Below, piece after piece: positions 39,347-46,554 of a stretch of 64,000 nt of DNA (its first letter is position 1; each line of letters opens with the position of its first letter). A program made the position numbers and the translations under genes. The notes beneath the pieces were generated by a model, which worked only from the letters and a program-made list of their open reading frames with translations, was not told where the DNA came from and searched no databases. This stretch comes from Streptomyces ficellus (GTDB lineage Bacteria; Actinomycetota; Actinomycetes; Streptomycetales; Streptomycetaceae), in assembly GCF_009739905.1 (NCBI RefSeq), contig NZ_CP034279.1, positions 3,968,001 to 4,032,000 of the forward strand. Reading direction: 5' to 3'.

Positions 39347-40823
39347 CCGGATCGGCCGTACGCCCCGGGCCGACCGGATCAACCGGGCGCCCGGGGCCGA
39401 CGAGTTCGGCCTTGTCCCCCGTGCCCCCCTCACCCCCCTGGCCCCCCGGGCCGACCGCGTCGAGCAGTGGTTTGCCGATGCCGAAGAGGTACGTGGCGGC
39501 GAACCCGGCCGCGTACCCCGTCAGGAGCCCGCCCGCGTAGACGGCGACCGTGGTCAGGGACAGGCCCCGGTCGCCGGCCAGCAGGGGGAACAGCGCCCAG
39601 CCGGACGGGCCGATCGCCGTGGAGCCGACGGTGTGGCCGAGCATGGTGAACAGTCCGACGAACCCGCCGCCGAACGCGCCGCCCACGCACGCGGTGACGA
39701 ACGGCCGGCCGAGCGGCAGGGACACCCCGTAGATGAGCGGTTCGCCCACGCCGAGGAGCCCGGCGGGCAGCGCGGACCTGATGGTGCGGCGCAGGTCGGT
39801 GCGGTGGCGGAGGCGTACGTAGACGGCGGCGGCCGCGCCGACCTGGCCCGCGCCGGCCATCGCGAGGATGGGCAGGAGCACGGTGTGGCCCTGCTGCTCG
39901 ATGAGGGTGGTGTGGATGGGGATCAGGGCCTGGTGCAGCCCGAGCATCACGAGCGGCAGGAACAGCCCGCCCAGCACGAACCCGGCGACCGCCCCGGCGT
40001 GGGCGAGGAGCCAGTCGGCGGCCACGCCGATGGCGGTCGACACGGCTCCGGCGACGAACATCAGCCCGTACACGGTGACCAGGCCCGCCACCAGCACGGT
40101 GAGCGTGGGGGTGACCAGCACGTCCAGCGCCTCCGGCACGCGGCGGCGGCACCACTTCTCGACCAGGACGGCGAGCGCGGCGGCGGCCAGGGCGCCGAGG
40201 ACGCCGCCCTGCCCGGGGGCGAGTTCCCGGCCGAAGGCCTCGACCTCGGCGACGCCCGCGAACACGATGATCGCGGCGACGGCCCCGCCGAGGACCGGCG
40301 TACCGCCGAACTCCTTGGCCGTGTTGATGCCGACGAACACGGCGATCAGCGCCATGAAGCCGGAGGCGATGGCGGCGAGCGCGGGGGTCAGGGCGGGCAG
40401 CCAGTGCAGGTTGAGGAGCAGGCCATTGATCCCGGCGATGATGCCGCAGCCGATGAGGGCGGGGATGAGCGGTACGAAGATGTTCGCGACGCGGCGCAGG
40501 AGGAGCTTGCCGGGGGTGGCGTTCCGGCTCTTCTGGGCGTCCTTGATCGCGGCGCCCCGGGCCTGGAGGAGCAGGGCTTCGAACTCGGGGGTGACGCGGG
40601 CGACGGTGCCGGGGCCGAGGACGATCTGGTAGGTCGCCCCGTCCTCGACGACGCCGAGGACGGCGGGGTGCGCGGCGAGCGCCTCGTCCTGGACGAGGGT
40701 GCGGTCGTTGAGGCCCAGGCGGAGGCGGGTCATGCAGTGGGCGACGGAGGTGACGTTCGCGGCGCCGCCGACGAGGGGGAGGAGGTCGCCGGCCAGTTCG
40801 CGGTGCGTGTCGAGCGGGGGCAT
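39324..40823 (-). CDS. PTS sugar transporter EIIBC, MurNAc-type (MurP-like)
   Basis: A 499-residue phosphotransferase permease. The N-terminal EIIB domain has the phosphorylated Cys30 in VAHCMTRLRL; the EIIC domain of about ten membrane segments follows (from about 105), with GVGEPLIYGVSLPL, the conserved sugar-binding loop. There is no EIIA domain, so a general one is needed. A Gly/Pro/Asp-rich tail ends the protein. As the last gene of an rpiR-murQ-PTS series it most likely imports N-acetylmuramic acid as its 6-phosphate; MurNAc specificity is inferred from context. Confidence 0.88.
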   Translation of the reverse strand: MPPLDTHRELAGDLLPLVGGAANVTSVAHCMTRLRLGLNDRTLVQDEALAAHPAVLGVVEDGATYQIVLGPGTVARVTPEFEALLLQARGAAIKDAQKSRNATPGKLLLRRVANIFVPLIPALIGCGIIAGINGLLLNLHWLPALTPALAAIASGFMALIAVFVGINTAKEFGGTPVLGGAVAAIIVFAGVAEVEAFGRELAPGQGGVLGALAAAALAVLVEKWCRRRVPEALDVLVTPTLTVLVAGLVTVYGLMFVAGAVSTAIGVAADWLLAHAGAVAGFVLGGLFLPLVMLGLHQALIPIHTTLIEQQGHTVLLPILAMAGAGQVGAAAAVYVRLRHRTDLRRTIRSALPAGLLGVGEPLIYGVSLPLGRPFVTACVGGAFGGGFVGLFTMLGHTVGSTAIGPSGWALFPLLAGDRGLSLTTVAVYAGGLLTGYAAGFAATYLFGIGKPLLDAVGPGGQGGEGGTGDKAELVGPGRPVDPVGPGRTADPVSPPPAP

Positions 40824-40894
40824 GGCGCGGATGCTGCCAGGGGGCGGGCGTTCGCGGGCGGGTGCGCGCCGGTGGGCGCGCCGGGCCCCGCCTT

Positions 40895-40921
40895 ATTGGT
40901 CGAGTGGGCTATTGGTCGAGT
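40895..40921. repeat. Short tandem duplication across the murQ stop codon
   Basis: TATTGGTCGAGTG occurs twice within about 27 bases, once covering the last codons and stop of murQ and once just beyond. The last codons (Leu-Asp-Gln-stop) therefore exist in duplicate, the second copy untranslated. Confidence 0.75.
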
Positions 40922-41811
40922 GCCGCGCGCAGGTGGCCGTCCGTCTTGGCGAGGAGCTGGGCCGCCGTGCCGGCGTCGACACCGGCGAGCAGGGTGAGGA
41001 TCGCGGGCTTGACCTCGCCGTCGGTGGCGGTGAGGGCGGCTTCGATGTCGGGGTCGGAGGCGCCGGTGGCCAGGGCGACGATCCGGCGGGAACGGGCGCG
41101 GAGCTTCTCGTTGGAGGCGCGGACGTCGACCATGAGGTTCCCGTAGGTCTTGCCGAGCCGGATCATCGTGATGGTCGAGATCATGTTGAGGACGAGCTTC
41201 TGCGCGGTGCCGGCCTTGAGGCGGGTGGAGCCGGTGAGCAGCTCCGGGCCGACGACGACCTCGATGCCGTGTTCGGCTGCGGCGGCGAGGGCGCTGCCCG
41301 CGTTGCAGGACAGACCGATCGTCAGCGCCCCGCGCGTACGGGCGTGTTCGACGGCGCCGACGGCGTAGGGGGTGCGGCCGGAGGCGGAGACGCCGACGAC
41401 GGTGTCCTCGGCGGTCAGGCCGAGGCGGTCCAGGTCGGCGGCGGCCAGCTCCGGGGAGTCCTCGGCGCCCTCGACGGCCTCCAGCAGGGCGGTGGGTCCG
41501 CCCGCGATGAGGCCGGTGACCTGTGCGGGGGCGGTGTTGAAGGTGGGCGGGCACTCGCTGGCGTCCAGGACGCCGAGCCGCCCGGCCGTGCCGGCGCCCG
41601 CGTAGACGAGCCGGCCGCCGCGCGCCATACGGGTGGCGGTCGCGTCGATGGCGGCGGCGATACGGGGCAGTTCGGCGGCGACGGCGGACGGGACCGACTG
41701 GTCCTCGGCGTTCATGAGGCGGGCGATCTCGGCGGTCGGGAGGCGGTCGATGTCCGCGAGCTCGGGGCGGAAGGCTTCCGTGGTGAGGGCGGACAGCTCG
41801 GAGGGCTTCAT
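40909..41811 (-). CDS. murQ: N-acetylmuramic acid 6-phosphate etherase
   Basis: A 300-residue SIS-domain lyase of full MurQ length. GRLVYAGAGTAGRLGVLDASECPPTF is the family signature, GVSASGRTPYAVGAVEHAR follows, and the catalytic Glu is expected in the AEDSPE region. It removes lactate from MurNAc-6-phosphate to give GlcNAc-6-phosphate, which NagA (14365-15510) can deacetylate, linking the two amino-sugar clusters in this window. It lies between an RpiR regulator and a PTS permease, all on the minus strand with gaps of 22 and 85 bases. Confidence 0.95.
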   Translation of the reverse strand: MKPSELSALTTEAFRPELADIDRLPTAEIARLMNAEDQSVPSAVAAELPRIAAAIDATATRMARGGRLVYAGAGTAGRLGVLDASECPPTFNTAPAQVTGLIAGGPTALLEAVEGAEDSPELAAADLDRLGLTAEDTVVGVSASGRTPYAVGAVEHARTRGALTIGLSCNAGSALAAAAEHGIEVVVGPELLTGSTRLKAGTAQKLVLNMISTITMIRLGKTYGNLMVDVRASNEKLRARSRRIVALATGASDPDIEAALTATDGEVKPAILTLLAGVDAGTAAQLLAKTDGHLRAALDQ

Positions 41812-41833
41812 GCGGGCGTGCTCTTTCGGCCGG

Positions 41834-42781
41834 TCAGCGGGTGCGGGGTGAGTGGCGGTGCGCGAGGGCCTCGTACGACGCGGAGAGCGCGGGGGCGGCC
41901 GTTTCGTACGTGCGCTGCGTGACGCCGGTGAACAGGCAGTCGACGACGAGGAGCTGGCTGGTGCGGGAGGACATGGCGGCGGGGCGCAGTTCGCTCTCGC
42001 GGGCCGTGGAGGTGGTGAGTATGTGGTCGGCGTACTGGGAGACGGGGCCGTCGGGGCGGCCGGTGATGGCGACGGTGGTGGCGCCCCGGTCGAAGGCGAC
42101 GCGGAGCGGTTCTATGACGTCGCCGGTGGAGCCGGAGTGGGTGATGGCGATGGCGACGTCGCCGGAGCGGAGCTGGACGGCGTTGGTGACGGCGAGGTGG
42201 GGGTCGCTGTGGGCGTGGGCGATCAGCCCGATGCGCAGCAGCTTCTGGGCGAGGTCCTGGGCGACGAGTCCGGAGGCGCCGACGCCGTAGATGTCGGTGC
42301 GGCGGGCGGAGGCCAGGGCGGTGACGGCGGCGCCGAGCTGGACGGTGTCGAGGCCGGCGGCGGTGTCGGCGAGGGTCTGCTGCTCGTCGTGGGCGAGTTT
42401 GGCGACGACGTCGGCTATCGGGTCGTCGACGGCGATGTCGGCGGTGACGGACGGCGCCCGGCCGGACTGCTGCTGGGCGGCGAGCCCGGCGAGGGCGAGG
42501 CGCAGGTCGCGGTAGCCGGGGTAGCCGAGGAGGCGGGCGGTGCGGACGACGGTCGCCTCGCTGGTGCCGGTGAGTTCGGCGAGGCCGGTGACCGTGAGAG
42601 CGGCGCAGCCGGCGGGGTCACCGGCGACGGCTTCGGCGACGCGCTGCATGGAGCGGGTCATGGACGGCGCGAGGGTGCGGACCTTGGCGGCGAGGGCGGC
42701 CGGTGCGGGGGCGGCGGGGGCGGCCACCCCGCCCGGTCTGCCCCGGCCGTCGCTGAAAATTTCCTTCACATCGTTGCTCAC
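41834..42781 (-). CDS. RpiR-family transcriptional regulator (MurR-like)
   Basis: A 315-residue regulator with an N-terminal RpiR helix-turn-helix (about 48-100: SMTRSMQRVAEAVAGDP, then LAELTGTSEATVVRTARLLGYPGYRDLR) and a C-terminal SIS effector domain (IYGVGASGLVAQDLAQKL, ITHSGSTGDVIEPL). It should sense MurNAc-6-phosphate or a related amino-sugar phosphate and control the murQ-PTS genes downstream. The GTG at 42781 (VSNDVKEIF) is chosen; the frame to 42889 crosses the promoter. An AT-rich inverted repeat sits directly before the start. Confidence 0.9.
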   Translation of the reverse strand: MSNDVKEIFSDGRGRPGGVAAPAAPAPAALAAKVRTLAPSMTRSMQRVAEAVAGDPAGCAALTVTGLAELTGTSEATVVRTARLLGYPGYRDLRLALAGLAAQQQSGRAPSVTADIAVDDPIADVVAKLAHDEQQTLADTAAGLDTVQLGAAVTALASARRTDIYGVGASGLVAQDLAQKLLRIGLIAHAHSDPHLAVTNAVQLRSGDVAIAITHSGSTGDVIEPLRVAFDRGATTVAITGRPDGPVSQYADHILTTSTARESELRPAAMSSRTSQLLVVDCLFTGVTQRTYETAAPALSASYEALAHRHSPRTR

Positions 42782-42784
42782 CTC

Positions 42785-42799
42785 TGAAAAATATTTCCA
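42785..42799. promoter_or_regulatory. AT-rich inverted repeat before rpiR, candidate operator
   Basis: TGAAAAATATTTCCA is an imperfect palindrome (TGRAA-AT-TTYCA) and stands out as A/T-rich in this genome. It lies 4 bases before the rpiR start and 48 from the divergent gene at 42847; likely RpiR autoregulatory site. Confidence 0.55.
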
Positions 42800-42846
42800 G
42801 CCCGGAGGGTCGTCAACCCCTCCGGACCTGGGGCGACAATGGCTCC

Positions 42847-43203
42847 ATGGACGCCGTGGACCCCCTGGAGCAGGCCCTGCACGCCGCACGCGCCTTGGTG
42901 ATCGCCGACCTCGTGGCGCGGAACGTCGCCGAGGCGGAGGTCGTCTCGCTCGTCGAGGACGCGGTGACGCACCGCCGATGGTGGGTCGAGCAGTGGCCGG
43001 AAGGCGTCGAGTACGTCGCCGGGCTCGTCGCCCAGGACGTCCAGGACGCGCTGCTGGAGCGGTACGGCCGGTGGCCGCTGTGCCCGGTGTGCGGCTCGGG
43101 CGACCCGCACGCGCTGGACGTCGAGCCGGAGCTGGGCCCGGACCCGCACTGGGTGTGCGGCAAGGCGGGCGTGGTCGTGGCGCGGGTCGGCGGCCTCACG
43201 TGA
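42847..43203 (+). CDS. Conserved hypothetical protein with C-terminal zinc ribbon
   Basis: A 118-residue acidic protein. The N-terminal part is helical (LEQALHAARALVIADLVARNVAEAEVVSLVEDAV). The C-terminus has CPVCGSGDPH and, 21 residues later, WVCGKAG, a partial zinc-ribbon pattern with three Cys and one His. I cannot assign a function. Its stop overlaps the GTG start of the DUF4031 gene, so the two are coupled. Confidence 0.8.
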   Translation: MDAVDPLEQALHAARALVIADLVARNVAEAEVVSLVEDAVTHRRWWVEQWPEGVEYVAGLVAQDVQDALLERYGRWPLCPVCGSGDPHALDVEPELGPDPHWVCGKAGVVVARVGGLT

Positions 43204-43469
43204 CGGTCTACATCGACCCGCCGGACTGGCCGGGCCACGGCCGCATGTGGTCCCACATGGTCAGCGACACGTCCTACGACGAGCTCCACGCCTTCGCCGC
43301 CCGGATCGGCGCCCCGCCCCGCGCCTTCGACCGCGACCACTACGACGTCCCCTCCGAGCGGTACGCGGACGCGGTGGCGGCGGGCGCCGTGGAGGTGGGC
43401 TCCAAGGAACTCGTACGCCGGCTCACGCAGGCCGGTCTGCGGCGGCCGAAGCGGCGGGCGTCTCCCTGA
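43200..43469 (+). CDS. DUF4031 protein
   Basis: An 89-residue DUF4031 protein: VTVYIDPPDWPGHGRMWSHM and DTSYDELHAFAARIGAPPRAFDRDHYDVP are the family hallmarks. The function is unknown; conserved Asp, His and Trp residues suggest a small enzyme or nucleotide-binding module. The GTG at 43200 overlaps the stop of the upstream gene by 4 bases. The 3' end overlaps the convergent MFS gene by 47 bases. Confidence 0.88.
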   Translation: MTVYIDPPDWPGHGRMWSHMVSDTSYDELHAFAARIGAPPRAFDRDHYDVPSERYADAVAAGAVEVGSKELVRRLTQAGLRRPKRRASP

Positions 43470-44682
43470 CCGCCGCCCCGGCGTCCGACCGGGTCACCAC
43501 GCGGGACGCCGACGAGGTGTGCAGGCGCAGGGCCACGGCCGCCGCCGCGAGGCCCAGGACCGTCATCGCGGCGCCCGCCCAGGCGGTCGCCGGGTAGCCG
43601 AGGCCCGCGTCGATGACGGTGCCGCCGAGCCACGGGCCGCCGGTGTTGCCGAGGTTGAACGCGGCCGTCGTCGTGGCGCCCGCGAGGGTGGGGGCCGCAC
43701 CGGCGACGTTGAACATGCGGGCGTTCAGCGCCGGGGCGGTGAAGAACGCCGAGACGCCGAGCAGGAACGCGAGGACGATCGTGACGACCGGGCTGGACGC
43801 GAACACCGCCAGCGCCACGAGGAACACCGTGGACGCGGTGATGCCGCTGAGCAGCACGCCGAACAGGTGGGCGTCGGCGACCCGGCCGCCGACGGTCGTA
43901 CCGACGAGCGCGCCGATGCCGAACAGGGCCAGCACGGTCGGCACCCAGCCGGAGTCGAGGCCCGACACGTCGGTGAGGAGCGGCGCCAGGTAGGAGAACG
44001 TGCAGAACACGCCGCCCGCCGCGAGCGCGGTGACGACGACCGCGAGCCACACCTGCCGGTCGCGGTAGATCGTCAGCTCGCGCCGCAGCCGCGGCTTCTC
44101 GGCGGGCAGCGGGATGCGCGGGATGAGGGTCACCACGCCCACCAGGGCGATCGCCGAGGCGGCGCCGACCGCCCAGAACGCGGACCGCCAGCCCAGGTGC
44201 TCGCCCAGGAACGCGCCGGCCGGCACGCCCAGGACGTTCGCGATGGACAGGCCGCCGATCATCACGGCCATCGCACGGGCGCGGGAGCCGACCGGGACCA
44301 TCGCGATCGCGACGGCCGCGCCCACCGCCCAGAACCCGGCGCACGCCAGGGCACTGACCACGCGGGACGCGAAGAGGATCCCGTACGAGGGCGCCAGCGC
44401 GCCCACGAGCTGCCCGACGCCGAACGTGCTGATCAGCGCGATGAGCGTGATCTTGCGCGGGAGTCGCAGCGTGGCGACCGCGAGGAGCGGCGCGCCGATC
44501 ACCATGCCGACGGCGAACGCGGATATCAGCAGCCCCGCCTGCGGGATCGACACGTTCATGTCGTCGGCGATCGGCGGCAGCAGACCGGACAGCATGAACT
44601 CGCTCGTGCCGAGCGCGAAGACGGACAGGCCGAGGATGTAGACGGCCAGGGGCATACGGGTGCGTTCGGCGTTGGGCGGCAT
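43423..44682 (-). CDS. MFS transporter, Cmx/CmrA-like drug exporter
   Basis: A 419-residue major-facilitator protein with 12 predicted membrane segments. It starts MPLAVYILGLSVFALGTSEFMLSGLLPPIADDM, the DHA1 pattern of chloramphenicol-type exporters, with motif A-like LATLRLPRKIT and motif C-like GPWLGGTVIDAGLGYPATAWAG. It most likely exports a drug or metabolite; chloramphenicol is only a family guess. The start is uncertain: ATG 44682 is preferred, 44655 (MPLAVYI) is possible, and a TTG lies further upstream. Its 3' end overlaps the DUF4031 gene. Confidence 0.87.
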   Translation of the reverse strand: MPPNAERTRMPLAVYILGLSVFALGTSEFMLSGLLPPIADDMNVSIPQAGLLISAFAVGMVIGAPLLAVATLRLPRKITLIALISTFGVGQLVGALAPSYGILFASRVVSALACAGFWAVGAAVAIAMVPVGSRARAMAVMIGGLSIANVLGVPAGAFLGEHLGWRSAFWAVGAASAIALVGVVTLIPRIPLPAEKPRLRRELTIYRDRQVWLAVVVTALAAGGVFCTFSYLAPLLTDVSGLDSGWVPTVLALFGIGALVGTTVGGRVADAHLFGVLLSGITASTVFLVALAVFASSPVVTIVLAFLLGVSAFFTAPALNARMFNVAGAAPTLAGATTTAAFNLGNTGGPWLGGTVIDAGLGYPATAWAGAAMTVLGLAAAAVALRLHTSSASRVVTRSDAGAAVRETPAASAAADRPA

Positions 44683-44709
44683 GCCAGGGGTCAACGCCTC
44701 CGTCAGGGC

Positions 44710-45354
44710 TTACATTCCCGACGATTCCAGCAGCTTCAGCTCCGTCGTCAGGTTCTGCCGGGCCTTCTCCTCCCAGGCGCGGGCGCCGTGCGGCGTACGG
44801 AAGAGGCACGGCAGCCCGAGCAGCTGCCGCAGCACCGCCGCGCGCCCCTCGCGGAACGCGTCGTCCGGCACGAACCCGTACTCCTCCCGTACGGCGGCGG
44901 CGTAGGCGGCGTACGCGTCGGGCGCGGCGGCCAGGACCGCGAGGTCCGCGTCGCACAGCACCTCGCCGTTGCGGTCGCCGTCCGCCGGGTCATGGGTGAC
45001 GGTGAGCCGGACCAGCCGGGCGACCTCCGCCGTGGCCGCCTCGCCGAGACCCAGCTCGGGCAGGGCCCGCTCGGCGAGCCGTGCGCTGCGGTCCTCGTTG
45101 GTGGACCGGTCGGGCAGGTAGACCGCGTCGTGGAACCAGGCGGCGAGGCGTACGAGGTCGGCGTCGTCGGCGTGGTCCGCGAGCTCGTCGACCCGGTCGA
45201 GGACCGCGAGGAGGTGATCGGTGGTGTGGTACCGCCGCTGCGGTTCGGCCCAGCGGGCGAGGAGGTCGTCGGCGTAGCGGTCCGCGTGGGGCGCGCCCCG
45301 CACGGCCGCCGACCACCGGCGGCGGAGGTCGTCGTGGGCGGGGAGGGGCTCCAT
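44710..45354 (-). CDS. HD-domain protein (predicted metal-dependent phosphohydrolase)
   Basis: A 214-residue HD-domain protein. RYHTTDHLLAVLDRVDEL and AAWFHDAVYLPDRSTNEDRSA give the H...HD metal motif, with later VTHDP and CDADLAVLAA completing it. Proteins of this pattern are annotated as predicted metal-dependent HD phosphohydrolases; the substrate is unknown. The ATG at 45354 is used; one three codons upstream (45363) is also possible. It is downstream of cutC on the same strand with repeat copy C between them. Confidence 0.87.
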   Translation of the reverse strand: MEPLPAHDDLRRRWSAAVRGAPHADRYADDLLARWAEPQRRYHTTDHLLAVLDRVDELADHADDADLVRLAAWFHDAVYLPDRSTNEDRSARLAERALPELGLGEAATAEVARLVRLTVTHDPADGDRNGEVLCDADLAVLAAAPDAYAAYAAAVREEYGFVPDDAFREGRAAVLRQLLGLPCLFRTPHGARAWEEKARQNLTTELKLLESSGM

Positions 45355-45397
45355 GGGTGCCATTGTGCCGCGCCACCGCCACGCACGGGCCCGCACC

Positions 45398-45680
45398 CGG
45401 CGACGTACCCGGGGCGGGGCCGTGCAGGGTCGCCCCCGCAGGGGTTGGCGGCGCAGGCGCGGCTCCCTCACGCGTAACCGAAGGCCGCCGGCCCCGAGGA
45501 GGCGAGCCCGGAGGGGCCACGCCCCCACCCCACCGGGGGTCACCGCACCCAAGGCACCGCACCGGAGCGAACCGGGAACGGGCACCGCCCCGGTCCCGTT
45601 GTGCCCACCCGTCCCGCCCTGCGGGACGATTGCCCACAACGGGAGGGAGCCGCCCTGCGGGGCGGATGCCCACAACGGTA
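45398..45680 (+). repeat. Dispersed 3'-intergenic repeat, copy C
   Basis: This fills most of the 329-base gap between cutC and the HD gene. It shares about 100 near-identical bases with copy B (8604-8705), then the block GAACCGGGAACGGGCACCGC and a hairpin at 45595-45643. The hairpin right arm carries six changed bases compared with copy B, and a partial extra copy (TGCCCACAACGG) follows. Relative to the neighbouring minus-strand cutC it has the same orientation as copy B has to the flavin reductase gene: hairpin nearest the gene 3' end. Confidence 0.85.
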
Positions 45681-45683
45681 GCG

Positions 45684-46385
45684 TCAGGCGGGGGCGTCCA
45701 GGGTGGTGCGCCAGGTGTGGACGGCGGTGGGGGAGACGGGGGCGGTCCAGCCGGCGGGGCGGGCGGCGCCGCCGATGTGGAACGCGGTGACGCCCGCTGC
45801 GAGGAGCGGCGGGACGTGTTCCAGCCGCAGACCGCCGCCGACCAGGAGCCGCGGCTCGTAGCCGGGCTCACCGCGCTCGGCGGCGGCGGCTTCGGCGAGC
45901 AGGGTCGGCAGGCCCTCGTCGACCCCGGCGGCCGAGCCCGCCGTGAGGTAGGTGTCCAGGCCCGGCAGGTCCGCGAGCTGCTTGCGGGCCGCGTCCCGGT
46001 CGGCGGCCCGGTCGAGCGCGCGGTGGAACGTCCAGCGGCAGCCCTCCAGCTCGGCGACCAGTCGTTCGACGGCGACGAGGTCCACGTGGTCCTCGGGGTC
46101 GAGGAAGCCGAGGACGAACTCGTCGGCGCCCTCCTCGCGCATGCCTCGCGCGACACGTACGAGCGCGTCGATGTCGTCCGCGGCGAACCCGTCGGTCAGT
46201 CGGAGCATCACGCGCAGCGGGATGTCGACGGCGGCGCGGATCCGTCCGTAGGTCTCGCGGGACGGGGTGAGCCCGTCCGCGGCCATGTCGGTGACGAGTT
46301 CGAGGCGGTCCGCTCCTCCGGCCTGCGCGGCGATCGCGTCCTCCGCGTCGAGGGCGATCACCTCCAGGACTGCACGGTTGCTCAC
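45684..46385 (-). CDS. cutC: CutC family protein
   Basis: A 233-residue TIM-barrel CutC. LEVIALDAEDAIAAQAGGADRLELV is the family N-terminus, then GLTPS, MLRLTDGFAADDIDALV, EFVLGFLD, and TFHRALDRAADRDAA. CutC was named for copper homeostasis, but a direct copper role is doubtful in several organisms. A copper ATPase lies divergently at 46555, yet the site just before cutC is a dre-like DasR operator, which points to amino-sugar metabolism. It starts at GTG 46385. Confidence 0.92.
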   Translation of the reverse strand: MSNRAVLEVIALDAEDAIAAQAGGADRLELVTDMAADGLTPSRETYGRIRAAVDIPLRVMLRLTDGFAADDIDALVRVARGMREEGADEFVLGFLDPEDHVDLVAVERLVAELEGCRWTFHRALDRAADRDAARKQLADLPGLDTYLTAGSAAGVDEGLPTLLAEAAAAERGEPGYEPRLLVGGGLRLEHVPPLLAAGVTAFHIGGAARPAGWTAPVSPTAVHTWRTTLDAPA

Positions 46386-46402
46386 TGCCGACTCCCATCG
46401 CT

Positions 46403-46418
46403 ACAGGTCTAGTCCAAT
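46403..46418. promoter_or_regulatory. dre-like DasR site upstream of cutC
   Basis: ACAGGTCTAGTCCAAT matches the dre consensus at 13 of 16 positions with the same GGTCTAGTCCA core as the nagK site at 16473-16490. It begins 17 bases before the cutC start, where binding would block transcription. Confidence 0.75.
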
Positions 46419-46479
46419 AGCAGCCTAGTGGGCCTGCACCGCGAAGGCAGTCGAACGCGCCTCCCGAACTTGCGCCGGG

Positions 46480-46494
46480 TACCCCCCAGGGGTA
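46480..46494. promoter_or_regulatory. CsoR-type copper operator 1
   Basis: TACCCCCCAGGGGTA, a GC-rich pseudopalindrome of the TACCCC-N3-GGGGTA kind bound by the copper sensor CsoR, 60 bases before copA. Confidence 0.75.
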
Positions 46495-46516
46495 TACATG
46501 AGGCCAAGGGAACGGC

Positions 46517-46533
46517 ATACCCTGTCGGGGTAT
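46517..46533. promoter_or_regulatory. CsoR-type copper operator 2
   Basis: ATACCCTGTCGGGGTAT, a second CsoR-like box 21 bases before the copA start. Two boxes allow copper-released repression of copA. Confidence 0.7.
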
Positions 46534-46554
46534 CGACGGCGAGGAGCGGCACTC

